From: Gemella haemolysans
GTDB lineage: Bacteria > Bacillota > Bacilli > Staphylococcales > Gemellaceae
NCBI RefSeq assembly: GCF_001553035.1
Contig: NZ_KQ959925.1
Location: forward strand, 1-53,153
Direction: 5' to 3'
DNA length: 53,153 nt
The position numbers and the translations under genes are program-made. Below are positions 1 through 7,648 of the stretch, piece after piece. The notes under the pieces were generated by a model. The model saw only the letters and a program-made list of their open reading frames with translations, was not told where the DNA came from and made no database searches. Numbering within the stretch: the first letter of the stretch is position 1; each line of letters opens with the position of its first letter.

Positions 1-31
1 TTTCTCCATGCCCCGAATTTGACAAAGAGCC
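1..31 (-). mobile_element. Probable IS end (left edge of window)
   Basis: Read on the minus strand from base 31 outward, the sequence begins GGCTCTTTGTCAAATTC and continues CGGGGCATGGAGAAA. The opposite edge (53125-53153) reads outward GGTTGTATACTAAATC then CGGGGCATGGAAA, so the edges share a GG start and a nearly identical CGGGGCATGGA block. Related inverted sequences at both edges suggest the terminal repeats of an insertion sequence. The GGCTCTTTGTCAAA-type start resembles ISL3-family ends as I remember them. No transposase is inside the window. Confidence 0.45.
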
Positions 32-40
32 AAATAAAAA

Positions 41-74
41 AGCTATAACTAGACTTAACAGTCTAATTATAACT
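41..74 (-). terminator. Terminator of the cold-shock gene
   Basis: A 15-bp stem with a few wobble pairs (41-55 with 60-74) and a TAAC loop is followed on the minus strand by a T-run at 41-35. It sits 16 bases after the stop of the cold-shock gene. Confidence 0.8.
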
Positions 75-89
75 TTCTCACATTTCTAA

Positions 90-290
90 TTAAAGAACAA
101 CTACGTTAGCTGCTTGTGGTCCACGAGCACCGTCTTCAACTTCAAATTCAACTTTATCGCCTTCTTTTAAAGTTTTGAATCCGTCTTTTTTAATACTTGA
201 GAAGTGAACAAAAATATCTTTTTCTCCTGCCACTTCGATAAATCCGAATCCTTTTTCCTCGTTAAACCATTTTACTGTACCTTGTTTCAT
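90..290 (-). CDS. Cold-shock protein, CspA/CspB family
   Basis: A 66-residue single cold-shock domain that binds single-stranded RNA and DNA as an RNA chaperone in the cytoplasm. Both nucleic-acid motifs are intact: RNP1 Lys-Gly-Phe-Gly-Phe-Ile at about residues 13-18 and RNP2 Asp-Ile-Phe-Val-His-Phe at about 25-30. The length is the family standard. The ATG is preceded by a GGAG site. The gene is monocistronic, with its own promoter at 445-473 giving a leader of roughly 145 nt and a hairpin terminator at 41-74. Long leaders are typical of temperature-regulated csp genes, but I have not shown thermoregulation here. Confidence 0.97.
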   Translation of the reverse strand: MKQGTVKWFNEEKGFGFIEVAGEKDIFVHFSSIKKDGFKTLKEGDKVEFEVEDGARGPQAANVVVL

Positions 291-444
291 AAGTTACAAT
301 CTCCTTTATATTTTTTATTATCAATAATCAATCGTATTCTTGCTGTTAAAGATAATAAATAAAATAAATGTGTATTGTGTTATTCACTTAAAAAACTTAG
401 AACCTGTATTACAATTTTTACTATATGTTTTATTGACTTTCTCC

Positions 445-473
445 ATTATACTTCATATGGAAAGTATATGCAA
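445..473 (-). promoter_or_regulatory. Promoter of the cold-shock gene
   Basis: On the minus strand TTGCAT (473-468), a 17-base spacer and TATAAT (450-445). Transcription would start near 437, about 145 nt before the ATG at 290, leaving a long untranslated leader. Confidence 0.75.
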
Positions 474-493
474 CTAAAAAGACTCACAAAATA

Positions 494-514
494 AAAAAGC
501 CTTACGGCTCTTTT
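494..514 (-). terminator. Terminator after rpoE
   Basis: A short GC-centred stem (GAGCC, loop GTAA, GGCTT on the minus strand) is followed by a T-run just after the rpoE stop codon. It closes the ABC-F/DUF1934/argS/rpoE operon. Confidence 0.7.
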
Positions 515-515
515 A

Positions 516-995
516 TTAAAACTCTTCTTCTTCAGTTGCTATGTTGAATTTCGATACAATACCTTCATTATCGAAATCGAAGACATCTTCACTCTCTTCC
601 ATATCTTCTTCTTCGATTAAAGCATCAACTTCATCATGGATATCTTCTTGTTCTTCTTCTCCAAGCTCTTCAATATCATCTTCATCATCAATTTCAAATT
701 TTTGTACACTTGGTTCAACAAAGTTTTTAATATCTTCTACAAATAAACTATCTCTTAATTTCCAACTACCATCTTCAACGCATACAAAACGTCCATCCAA
801 GTTTAGATCAGTGTAGAAATACGCTGCTTGTGCAGTAAATTCTTCCTCGTCAACATTTCTTAATGGTTTAATATAATCTAGGAAATCATAAATATTTAAT
901 TTTTCAATTCCTTCTTCTACCATATATGCATAACATAAATCTATTAGTGACATTTCCTTAATTTTTTCTGCGCTTAAATCTTTTAACTTTACCAT
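516..995 (-). CDS. rpoE: RNA polymerase delta subunit
   Basis: A 159-residue protein with the layout of the Gram-positive delta subunit: an N-terminal HARE-HTH globular domain (about residues 1-90) and an almost purely Asp/Glu C-terminal half. Delta speeds RNA polymerase recycling and sharpens promoter selectivity. It is found only in low-GC Gram-positives, so it helps place the organism. An AAGGG ribosome site precedes the ATG. It is the last gene of an operon, 29 bases after argS; the argS-rpoE neighbourhood is also seen in Bacillus. Confidence 0.95.
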   Translation of the reverse strand: MVKLKDLSAEKIKEMSLIDLCYAYMVEEGIEKLNIYDFLDYIKPLRNVDEEEFTAQAAYFYTDLNLDGRFVCVEDGSWKLRDSLFVEDIKNFVEPSVQKFEIDDEDDIEELGEEEQEDIHDEVDALIEEEDMEESEDVFDFDNEGIVSKFNIATEEEEF

Positions 996-1024
996 TTATA
1001 TTAGATTCCCTTCTTTTTTATTTA

Positions 1025-2659
1025 TTACATTTTTTCCGGAGCTGATACTCCGATTAAATCTAAAGCGTTTCTTAAAGTTATCTTAACAGCAGTGATTAAT
1101 GCTAAGTAACTTTGAGTTTGCTCTTTATTTTCAGTTATTACTTTATTATTATTATAGAATTTGTGGAATGAACTTGCAAGACTTTGTAAATAATTACAAA
1201 TTCTGTGTGGTTCGTAGTTTTTAGCTGCTTGTGCAACTATTTCTGGATAATATGCTAAGTTTTTCAGTAAGTCTACTGAGTACTCATCTGTTAGCAATTC
1301 ATAATCACAATTTTTCACATCGTATTCAGCTTGTTCTGCTGCTTGACGTAAGATTGAACAAATTCTAGCGTGGGCATATTGAACATAGTATAGTGGATTA
1401 TCACTTGATTGTTCTTTTGCTACTGCAAAGTCAAAGTCTAAGTGACTATCTGCACTTCTCATTACTAAAAAGTAACGAGCAGCATCAGCTCCTACTTCAT
1501 CGATTAAATCACGAAGTGTAATTGCCTTACCTGTTCTCTTACTCATTTTCACAACTTCCCCGTTATTTAGAAGTTGTACCATTTGCATTATTAACGCTTC
1601 TAATTGATCTGCTTTATACCCCATAGCTACTACACTAGCTTTAAGTCTAGCTACATAACCATGGTGATCTGCACCAAGAACGTCTAACAATAAATCAAAT
1701 CCACGATCTAATTTATTTTTGTGATACGCTATATCACTAGTTAAATATGTTAATGAACCATCTGCTTTTATTAATACACGGTCTTTGTCATCCCCTGTAC
1801 CTAAAGCAGTTGTTTCTAACCATAAAGCTCCATCTTTTTCATAAACAAACCCTTGTTCTTTAAGGGATTCTAAAGCTTTTTCTACAAGACCATTTTCATA
1901 TAGTGATTTTTCACTGAAGAATACATCGTATTCTAAACCAAAATCACCAAGGTCTTTTTTAATATTTTCCATTTCATACGCTACTGCATACTCACGAATA
2001 AACTCATTTAAGTCTTCTCTTTCTAATAATGATTCACCGAATTCATCTTTTAGTTTTTGACCTAAAACTTTAATATCTTCACCATGATATGCATCCTCTG
2101 GCATCTCAGCATCCATGCCTAGAGCCTGTTTATATCTAGTAATCGCTGAAATCACAAGATTATTAATTTGATTACCTGCATCATTAATATAGTATTCACG
2201 AGATAAATCATATCCTGATTTCTTCATTATTCTTGCTAATGAATCAGAATATGCAGCATTTCTAGCGTGACCTACGTGTAGTGTTCCTGTTGGGTTAGCT
2301 GACACATACTCTAAAAGAACTTTTTTACCTTGTCCAATGTTGTTTTCACCATATTTAAAATCATCTTCTAAGATTTTCCCAACAACACTTCCAAGACTTG
2401 ATTTTTTAACGAAAAAGTTAATAAATCCCGGCCCAGCTATTTCAATTTTTTCTACCGCTTCATCTTCTTCTATATTACTGATTATTTCCTCGGCAATAAC
2501 TCTAGGATTTTTACGTAAAACTCTTGTTAATTGCATCGCTACGTTTGAAGAAAAATCTCCATTATCTGTGTTTTTCGGAGTTTCTACATGAATATCTACT
2601 CCATCAATTTCTAATTTGGCTAAAGAATTTTTTATTAATTCTACTATTTTATTTTTCAC
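1025..2659 (-). CDS. argS: Arginyl-tRNA synthetase
   Basis: A class I aminoacyl-tRNA synthetase that charges tRNA-Arg. Visible are the N-terminal Add1-type domain (about residues 1-85), the HIGH signature as His-Val-Gly-His (about 128-131), a KMSKS-like Lys-Met-Ser-Lys-Arg (about 371-375), and the C-terminal anticodon-binding DALR domain. The length of about 544 residues is on the short side of normal. Two in-frame starts are adjacent, TTG at 2662 and GTG at 2659; the GTG is preferred because it lies 8 bases after AGGAGG. Transcribed with the DUF1934 gene upstream and rpoE downstream. Confidence 0.97.
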   Translation of the reverse strand: MKNKIVELIKNSLAKLEIDGVDIHVETPKNTDNGDFSSNVAMQLTRVLRKNPRVIAEEIISNIEEDEAVEKIEIAGPGFINFFVKKSSLGSVVGKILEDDFKYGENNIGQGKKVLLEYVSANPTGTLHVGHARNAAYSDSLARIMKKSGYDLSREYYINDAGNQINNLVISAITRYKQALGMDAEMPEDAYHGEDIKVLGQKLKDEFGESLLEREDLNEFIREYAVAYEMENIKKDLGDFGLEYDVFFSEKSLYENGLVEKALESLKEQGFVYEKDGALWLETTALGTGDDKDRVLIKADGSLTYLTSDIAYHKNKLDRGFDLLLDVLGADHHGYVARLKASVVAMGYKADQLEALIMQMVQLLNNGEVVKMSKRTGKAITLRDLIDEVGADAARYFLVMRSADSHLDFDFAVAKEQSSDNPLYYVQYAHARICSILRQAAEQAEYDVKNCDYELLTDEYSVDLLKNLAYYPEIVAQAAKNYEPHRICNYLQSLASSFHKFYNNNKVITENKEQTQSYLALITAVKITLRNALDLIGVSAPEKM

Positions 2660-2682
2660 CAAAAATCCCTCCTAATTACTTA

Positions 2683-3066
2683 CTATATATTTTTCACTAA
2701 TATTTTCAATTTATTTTTCTGTTTATCATTACTTCCGAAATGTATATTGTACACTATTTCGTATAAAGTAAGGTTGTTTTTTGTTTTTTTACTTATATTT
2801 ACAAGCTGTGTTTCTAATTTCATCTGACCATATTGCGTACTGTAGTCATTACTTGTTTTCGTATATGCTAAGTACATTTTTGAATCGTCTTTTTCTATAC
2901 TAACACTTTCTTTTATTTTGTCAATAAAAATCTCTATTTTTTTATTATTTTTATCACTATAGCTTATCTTTTCACTACTTATCTGTTCCGAAACACTTCC
3001 TACACAAGATTCCTCATGTATTTTTTCAGAGTCAACATAAGTCGTTATTTTAATTTTACTACCCAT
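2683..3066 (-). CDS. DUF1934 (YwiB-like) beta-barrel protein
   Basis: A 127-residue protein of mostly beta-strand character. Its opening (Lys-Ile-Lys-Ile-Thr-Thr-Tyr-Val) and position directly before argS match the DUF1934/YwiB family of Firmicutes, a small lipocalin-like fold of unknown function. The sequence itself is divergent, so the assignment leans partly on synteny with Bacillus ywiB-argS. Its ATG at 3066 overlaps the end of the ABC-F gene by 8 bases, indicating translational coupling. Confidence 0.7.
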   Translation of the reverse strand: MGSKIKITTYVDSEKIHEESCVGSVSEQISSEKISYSDKNNKKIEIFIDKIKESVSIEKDDSKMYLAYTKTSNDYSTQYGQMKLETQLVNISKKTKNNLTLYEIVYNIHFGSNDKQKNKLKILVKNI

Positions 3067-4978
3067 TAATACTCTCTAATTCCTCTTCAATTTCTAACCA
3101 AGAATCATTTAACTCTTCTAATTCAGAAGATAGTTGTTTTAACTGCTCATTAAATTCTTGAGTTTTTATCATATCAGTATATACTTCCTCTTTGGCAAGT
3201 TCATTATTTACAACTTGTATTTCTTCTTCTAAAGTTTCAATTTTATTCATCAGCTCATCGCGGGTTCTCTCTAATTTTCGAACACGTTTTTTCGCTTCTT
3301 TATCTAGTATGTAGTTATTCGCTTCTTTTTCAGCAACTACTTCTTCATTTTGTTTAGTTAGTTGTTGAGCTATTCTCTCTTGTTCTCTTTTTTCTAAATA
3401 GTAATCATAATTTCCTAAGTACATATTATGACCATTATCAGTAATATCTAGTACTTTATTAGCAATCTTATTAATGAAGTACCTATCGTGACTGACAAAA
3501 AGAATAGTCCCTTCATAATTTTTCAATGCCTCTTCTAGTACTTGCTTACTTGTAATATCAAGGTGGTTAGTCGGTTCATCTAATATAAGGAGATTGTTTT
3601 TCTCCAACATCAGTTTTGCGAGTTGTAACCTCGCTTTTTCTCCACCAGAAAGATCTCTTACTATCTTAAGAACATCATCCCCTCTAAATAAGAATCTACC
3701 AAGCACTGTTCTTACTTCCGCTTCCTTCATTAGAGGATACTCATCCCACAATTCATTTAATATTGTTTTTGAAGATTCAAACTCTGCTTGTTTTTGATCA
3801 TAGTATCCTAACGACACTTTACTTCCATATTGAACAGAACCAGAAATTTCTTTTTGTCTCTTAGCTATAGTTTTTATTAATGTAGATTTTCCTATACCAT
3901 TTCTTCCAACTACTGCTATTCTGTCACCTTTATACACCGAAAGATTATAACTCTGCCCTACTTTAATTCCATTATAACCTACTTGTAAACCACTAATCGT
4001 TAGAACATCACGACCACTTTGTTCCTTAATTAAGAACTCTATGCCTGCTGCCTTATCATCTTTTTTCGGATTGTCAATAAGATCCATCTTATCTAATACT
4101 TTTTGACGACTTTTAGCCATCTTACTAGTAGATGCTCTTGCTATATTCTTCTGAACAAATTCTTCTAATTTTTTTATATCCTTCTGCTGACTCGTATATT
4201 CTTTTAATTGTTTTTCATAATCTTCTTCATATTGTACTAAGAATTTCGAATAGTTACCTACATACTTTTTAAGTTTACCGAATTCTAAGTTATATACAAC
4301 ATTTACAACTTTATCTAAAAAGTATCTATCGTGACTGACTATAACTATTGCACCATTGTATGATGAAAGATAATTTTCTAGCCATGCTACATTTTCCATA
4401 TCAAGGTGGTTGGTAGGTTCATCTAAAACTAGTAAGTCTGGCTCACTTAACAATAGTTTAGCCATCGATAATCTTGTCTTCTCTCCACCAGAGAAAGTAC
4501 TGATTTTCTTATCAAAAACTTCTTTTGTGAAATCTAATCCGTATAATACACTCTCTATCTTACTCTTATAATGATAGTCCTTATGTGTTAACACTTCATT
4601 TTGTAATCTATCAAATTTATTAAGTAGCGTTGGATCATTTTCGATATTTTCCGGCGTTAGCTCAAATGAAAGTTTTTCTAATTCTGCTTCTAACGTAATA
4701 ATTTCATCAAAACATGTGATCATCTCTTCATAAATTGACAAATCTTCTCTAACTATAAATTCTTGAGATAAATATCCGACCGTTGTATTTTTTGAAATAG
4801 TTCTCTCTCCACTATCAAAACTAATAGCACCAGAAATGATTTTTAATAATGTACTCTTTCCAGCTCCATTTCTACCTACTATTGCAACACGGTCCTTATC
4901 GTTAATTTCTAGTTTAACATTTGAAAAAATTTCATTGACAACGAAATTCTTTGTTACATTATTTAATTGAATTAACAT
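3059..4978 (-). CDS. ABC-F ATPase, YdiF-like
   Basis: A 639-residue cytoplasmic protein with two ABC nucleotide-binding domains and no membrane segments, hence an ABC-F ribosome-associated factor rather than a transporter. Walker A Gly-Arg-Asn-Gly-Ala-Gly-Lys-Ser is at about 35-42, with a second copy near 358; both halves carry Ser-Gly-Gly-Glu-Lys signatures and Asp-Glu-Pro-Thr-Asn-His-Leu-Asp Walker B motifs. Between them lies the basic helical linker (about 240-300) that reaches the P-site tRNA in this family. Residues from about 545 form a C-terminal coiled coil, as in Bacillus YdiF. A role in relieving stalled ribosomes is likely; antibiotic protection cannot be judged from sequence. First gene of the argS-rpoE operon. 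Confidence 0.92.
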   Translation of the reverse strand: MLIQLNNVTKNFVVNEIFSNVKLEINDKDRVAIVGRNGAGKSTLLKIISGAISFDSGERTISKNTTVGYLSQEFIVREDLSIYEEMITCFDEIITLEAELEKLSFELTPENIENDPTLLNKFDRLQNEVLTHKDYHYKSKIESVLYGLDFTKEVFDKKISTFSGGEKTRLSMAKLLLSEPDLLVLDEPTNHLDMENVAWLENYLSSYNGAIVIVSHDRYFLDKVVNVVYNLEFGKLKKYVGNYSKFLVQYEEDYEKQLKEYTSQQKDIKKLEEFVQKNIARASTSKMAKSRQKVLDKMDLIDNPKKDDKAAGIEFLIKEQSGRDVLTISGLQVGYNGIKVGQSYNLSVYKGDRIAVVGRNGIGKSTLIKTIAKRQKEISGSVQYGSKVSLGYYDQKQAEFESSKTILNELWDEYPLMKEAEVRTVLGRFLFRGDDVLKIVRDLSGGEKARLQLAKLMLEKNNLLILDEPTNHLDITSKQVLEEALKNYEGTILFVSHDRYFINKIANKVLDITDNGHNMYLGNYDYYLEKREQERIAQQLTKQNEEVVAEKEANNYILDKEAKKRVRKLERTRDELMNKIETLEEEIQVVNNELAKEEVYTDMIKTQEFNEQLKQLSSELEELNDSWLEIEEELESING

Positions 4979-5048
4979 TTTTTTCTCCTTTCTCTAGTTT
5001 TTTACTTTTTTTCATAAATTTCTTATAATTTTCGTTTATAACTGAACT

Positions 5049-5057
5049 ATTATACCA
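5049..5057 (-). promoter_or_regulatory. Extended -10 promoter of the ABC-F/argS/rpoE operon
   Basis: Minus-strand TGG-TATAAT, about 70 bases upstream of the ABC-F start. No good -35 is visible, which is usual for extended -10 promoters. Confidence 0.55.
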
Positions 5058-5332
5058 TATTTCCAATTATTTAGCTAATAATTATGATACTCATTTCTAT
5101 ATAAATAACTGTTTATTATAATCGATAATAATTATCAATAAATTACTTCTTAGTTGTTCTAAAGTATTATAATCTAAAATATATAAATTATAATAAATTA
5201 TTTATTCAGTATATATTTTATTTTTACTATTTTTAACATAACTGATGTAAAAAATATAATAATATTTTCTCATGTTTATAAATTGTATATCTGTAGCGAT
5301 AATTAAATTCATAGAATATTTTATATAGAATA

Positions 5333-5361
5333 TTGTTCAGTTTTTCTATAAATGTTATAAT
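5333..5361 (+). promoter_or_regulatory. Promoter of the YdjY/TVP38 pair
   Basis: TTGTTC, a 17-base spacer and TATAAT, 42 bases before the ATG at 5404. Confidence 0.7.
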
Positions 5362-5403
5362 ACAAATATATAATAAATTTATAGAATAAGGGGGGCTTCT
5401 TTT

Positions 5404-6084
5404 ATGAATCCAAAAAAAATATTATCAGTCCTTATGGCTGCCGGATTAGCATTTACTGCTGTTGGATGTAGCAATTCATCTAATTCAACTTCACAAAATT
5501 CAAATCAACCTGCAGACTATGTGGCAGGCGTATCGTTAGATAAACCTATTAAAGTAGATAAAGAAGCAGGTACTATTACTGTTCTTACAAAAATTAACGG
5601 TAAATACTTTGATGAAGCAACAAGACATAATTCTGTAGAACAAAGTGGTACAAATGGTGCTAAGTCAATATTTACTGCATTTGCTAAGCCCGAAGAATTC
5701 TACAACGCTCTAATTGAGATTGGTGCAAAACCTGGAAACAATATGACTGCAAATAATGCAACTACTACACATGTTGAAGGAACTCCAATTAAAGCCGAAA
5801 TCACATGGAACGGCGCTGACAAAAAATATGACATTAACGAAGTAGTAAAAGACAGCAATGGAAAACAAATCGATTTCCGCTTCGGTGGCAACTTGAAAAA
5901 TGCTCTCGATAAAAATACAGGATGTTTATCTTGTTTAGATAGCTGCCCTGTTGGTATTATCTCAAATACTACTTACACTTATGGAGCTGTTGAAACTCGT
6001 AAAGAAGTGAAATTTTCAGGTAACGAAGACGTTCTTCCAGAAGATGGAACATATGCTGCTATTATTTATAGTATTAAAAAATAA
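5404..6084 (+). CDS. YdjY-type lipoprotein with Cys cluster
   Basis: A 226-residue exported lipoprotein: basic N-terminus, hydrophobic stretch and lipobox ending Ala-Val-Gly-Cys22. The mature part resembles the YdjY domain and carries a ferredoxin-like cluster Cys174-x2-Cys177-x3-Cys181-Pro-Val-Gly near its C-terminus. The spacing could bind a metal or Fe-S centre, or be redox active, but there is no full 4Fe-4S set of four Cys in this motif. It is followed after 24 bases by a TVP38/TMEM64 membrane protein. In E. coli ydjY likewise sits beside the TVP38 genes ydjX and ydjZ, so the pairing is conserved across phyla. Substrate and reaction are unknown. The ribosome site is an unusual GGGGGG run. 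Confidence 0.75.
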   Translation: MNPKKILSVLMAAGLAFTAVGCSNSSNSTSQNSNQPADYVAGVSLDKPIKVDKEAGTITVLTKINGKYFDEATRHNSVEQSGTNGAKSIFTAFAKPEEFYNALIEIGAKPGNNMTANNATTTHVEGTPIKAEITWNGADKKYDINEVVKDSNGKQIDFRFGGNLKNALDKNTGCLSCLDSCPVGIISNTTYTYGAVETRKEVKFSGNEDVLPEDGTYAAIIYSIKK

Positions 6085-6108
6085 TAGCTAATCACAAGGA
6101 GAGATTAA

Positions 6109-7296
6109 ATGAATCGATTAAGACTTTTATTTTATTTTACGAGTGTTGGTATAGCGGTTGGTTACTTCTTCGCTTTCCTTCTGTTCTTCTTTACACAATT
6201 CGAAATGTTAGCTGACCAGAGTCTTGTAATTTTCGTTTGGACTGTATATGGTATAATGACAGGTTTATATTTCAAACGTATTAATCGCAAGTACACATTC
6301 TTTATAATTGAAGCGATAATACTTTTAATGGCTATTTTTTCAGGTAAAACAAAAACATTACTATATATAGCTCGTGAAGTTCTACATGCTAGTTCACTTA
6401 ACCAAGTTAAAATTCCATTTATTATTACTGTGGTAATTGTTAACTTAATAAATCTTTATATTATTTTAACACTTTCTAAATATCAAACAGTTTATACTAA
6501 AGATGAACTTAAGGCATTAAAAGAAAAAGAAGTAAAACTTAGTGATTTAAGAGAAGTTGATCCTGAAGAAGAGAAAAAATTAAAAGTACAACGTAAAAAA
6601 GTAAGATATATTACACTTGCATGTTTTGCAATCTTCTTTGCAGTTTATTTCACAGTACCTAGTTTTAAAACTGGTATTAATACAGCATTCGCTACTTTAT
6701 CTCAATTCGATACAAATGCGGTAATCGAATACTTGCGTGGATGGGGAGCTTGGGCTGCGGTAGTTTCTGGAGTACTAATGGTACTTCAATCAATAGCTGC
6801 ACCAATCCCAGCATTTTTAATCACATTATCAAATGCTGCTATCTTTGGTTGGGTACTAGGAGCTGTATTATCTTGGTCAACAGCAATGATAGGGGCGGCG
6901 GTATGTTTCTATATTGCTCGCGGATTAGGACGTGATGTAGTAGAAAAACTTACAAGTAAAGGTGCAATGGCAAGTATTGACGTATTCTTCGAACGATACG
7001 GAGATAAAGCTATTCTTATTTGTAGATTATTGCCATTTGTATCTTTTGACTTTGTTAGTTACGCCGCTGGTCTTACTAATATGAGTTTCTGGCGATTCTT
7101 TATCGCTACAGGAATCGGGCAACTACCAGCAACAATTGTTTATTCATATGTAGGTGGTACACTATCAGGTGGCGCTAGAAACCTATTCATCGGATTAATG
7201 TGTCTATTTGCACTATCAATCGTTATCGGTATTATGAAAAAAATCTACAACGATAAACATAAAAAAGAAGAAGAGCTTATTGCATCTTCTAACTAA
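6109..7296 (+). CDS. TVP38/TMEM64 (VTT domain) membrane protein
   Basis: A 395-residue polytopic membrane protein. The N-terminal part (about 1-125) has several hydrophobic segments, followed by a charged cytoplasmic loop rich in Lys and Glu (about 130-165). The C-terminal half is the DedA-superfamily VTT domain with its re-entrant loop (around 225-265, Ala-Pro-Ile-Pro-Ala region) and a second loop containing Arg-Leu-Leu-Pro-Phe. Members are thought to move lipids or small anions. Co-transcribed with the YdjY lipoprotein, and an AAGGAG site lies before the ATG. The N-terminal extension makes it longer than the usual 200-250-residue family member. Confidence 0.85.
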   Translation: MNRLRLLFYFTSVGIAVGYFFAFLLFFFTQFEMLADQSLVIFVWTVYGIMTGLYFKRINRKYTFFIIEAIILLMAIFSGKTKTLLYIAREVLHASSLNQVKIPFIITVVIVNLINLYIILTLSKYQTVYTKDELKALKEKEVKLSDLREVDPEEEKKLKVQRKKVRYITLACFAIFFAVYFTVPSFKTGINTAFATLSQFDTNAVIEYLRGWGAWAAVVSGVLMVLQSIAAPIPAFLITLSNAAIFGWVLGAVLSWSTAMIGAAVCFYIARGLGRDVVEKLTSKGAMASIDVFFERYGDKAILICRLLPFVSFDFVSYAAGLTNMSFWRFFIATGIGQLPATIVYSYVGGTLSGGARNLFIGLMCLFALSIVIGIMKKIYNDKHKKEEELIASSN

Positions 7297-7304
7297 TAAA
7301 CAAA

Positions 7305-7345
7305 AACAACTAGAAATGATACTTTTCATCTCTAGTTGTTTTTTT
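7305..7345. terminator. Bidirectional terminator
   Basis: A 15-position stem (7305-7319 with 7326-7340, one non-Watson-Crick position) is flanked by a T-run on the plus side and by A-rich sequence that gives a U-run on the minus side. It serves the TVP38 gene from the left and the selenoprotein operon from the right. Confidence 0.85.
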
Positions 7346-7347
7346 AT

Positions 7348-7635
7348 TTATAAAGCGGTGATCCCTACCTGGTTAAAATATTTCATAAATAGGAATTTTT
7401 CTACACCTATTTCTACATTTTCTCCTATATTTAATCTATAGTCGATATAAACATCTATTCCATCAACTACATATTTTGAATATAATTCTTTATCGAATTT
7501 GCTTGCTATCGAAACCCCGATAACTTTATTTACACCGCCACCTCAACAAGCTTGTTGAAATAGTGATACTAATATATAGTTTTTATTTTTATCTTTTAAT
7601 AATTTTTTTGCCTCGTCATTTATTATAATTGCCAT
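7348..7635 (-). CDS. HesB-like (CC/Se motif) selenoprotein, UGA = Sec31
   Basis: A 95-codon gene read through one in-frame UGA at 7545-7543 (codon 31). Start ATG 7635 with AGGAG 8 bases upstream; stop TAA 7350-7348. The frame is otherwise open on both sides: before the UGA Ser-Leu-Phe-Gln-Gln-Ala-Cys30, after it Gly-Gly-Gly-Val-Asn-Lys. The rest (Val-Asp-Gly-Ile-Asp-Val-Tyr-Ile-Asp, Val-Glu-Lys-Phe-Leu-Phe) looks like the small HesB-related family in which a Cys-Cys pair is often Cys-Sec (TIGRFAM HesB_rel_seleno, as I recall it). A SECIS-like hairpin lies at 7524-7505. It starts 13 bases after the stop of the ABC permease and is probably the last gene of that operon. The alternative is a Cys codon mutated to a stop; that needs the organism to lack SelB and tRNA-Sec, whose genes are not in this window. 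Confidence 0.8.
7505..7524 (-). promoter_or_regulatory. Bacterial SECIS-like hairpin
   Basis: On the minus strand GTTATCG (7524-7518), loop GGGTTT, CGATAGC (7511-7505): a 7-bp stem with one G-U pair and a 6-nt apical loop starting with G-G. The stem begins 18 nt after the UGA and the loop 26 nt after it. That lies inside the spacing and loop-G rules known for bacterial selenocysteine insertion elements. Confidence 0.7.
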
Positions 7636-7648
7636 TTCTTCTCCTATT

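Larger units (their letters stand above)
4979..5403. other. Divergent intergenic region
   Basis: Very AT-rich, 425 bases, with no coding sequence I can support. It holds two outward-facing promoters: a minus-strand extended -10 (TGGTATAAT) at 5049-5057 for the ABC-F operon, and the plus-strand promoter at 5333-5361 for the lipoprotein gene. Confidence 0.7.

Noticed and set aside
541-816. Ser-rich open frame on the plus strand opposite rpoE
   Set aside because: It is the antisense reading of the Asp/Glu-rich C-terminus of RpoE; no ribosome site or family likeness.
7348-7635. Pseudogene reading of the UGA-containing HesB-like gene
   Set aside because: Only one stop, placed exactly at the family Cys/Sec position, with a SECIS-like hairpin, intact ribosome site and intact frame; kept as the alternative only.
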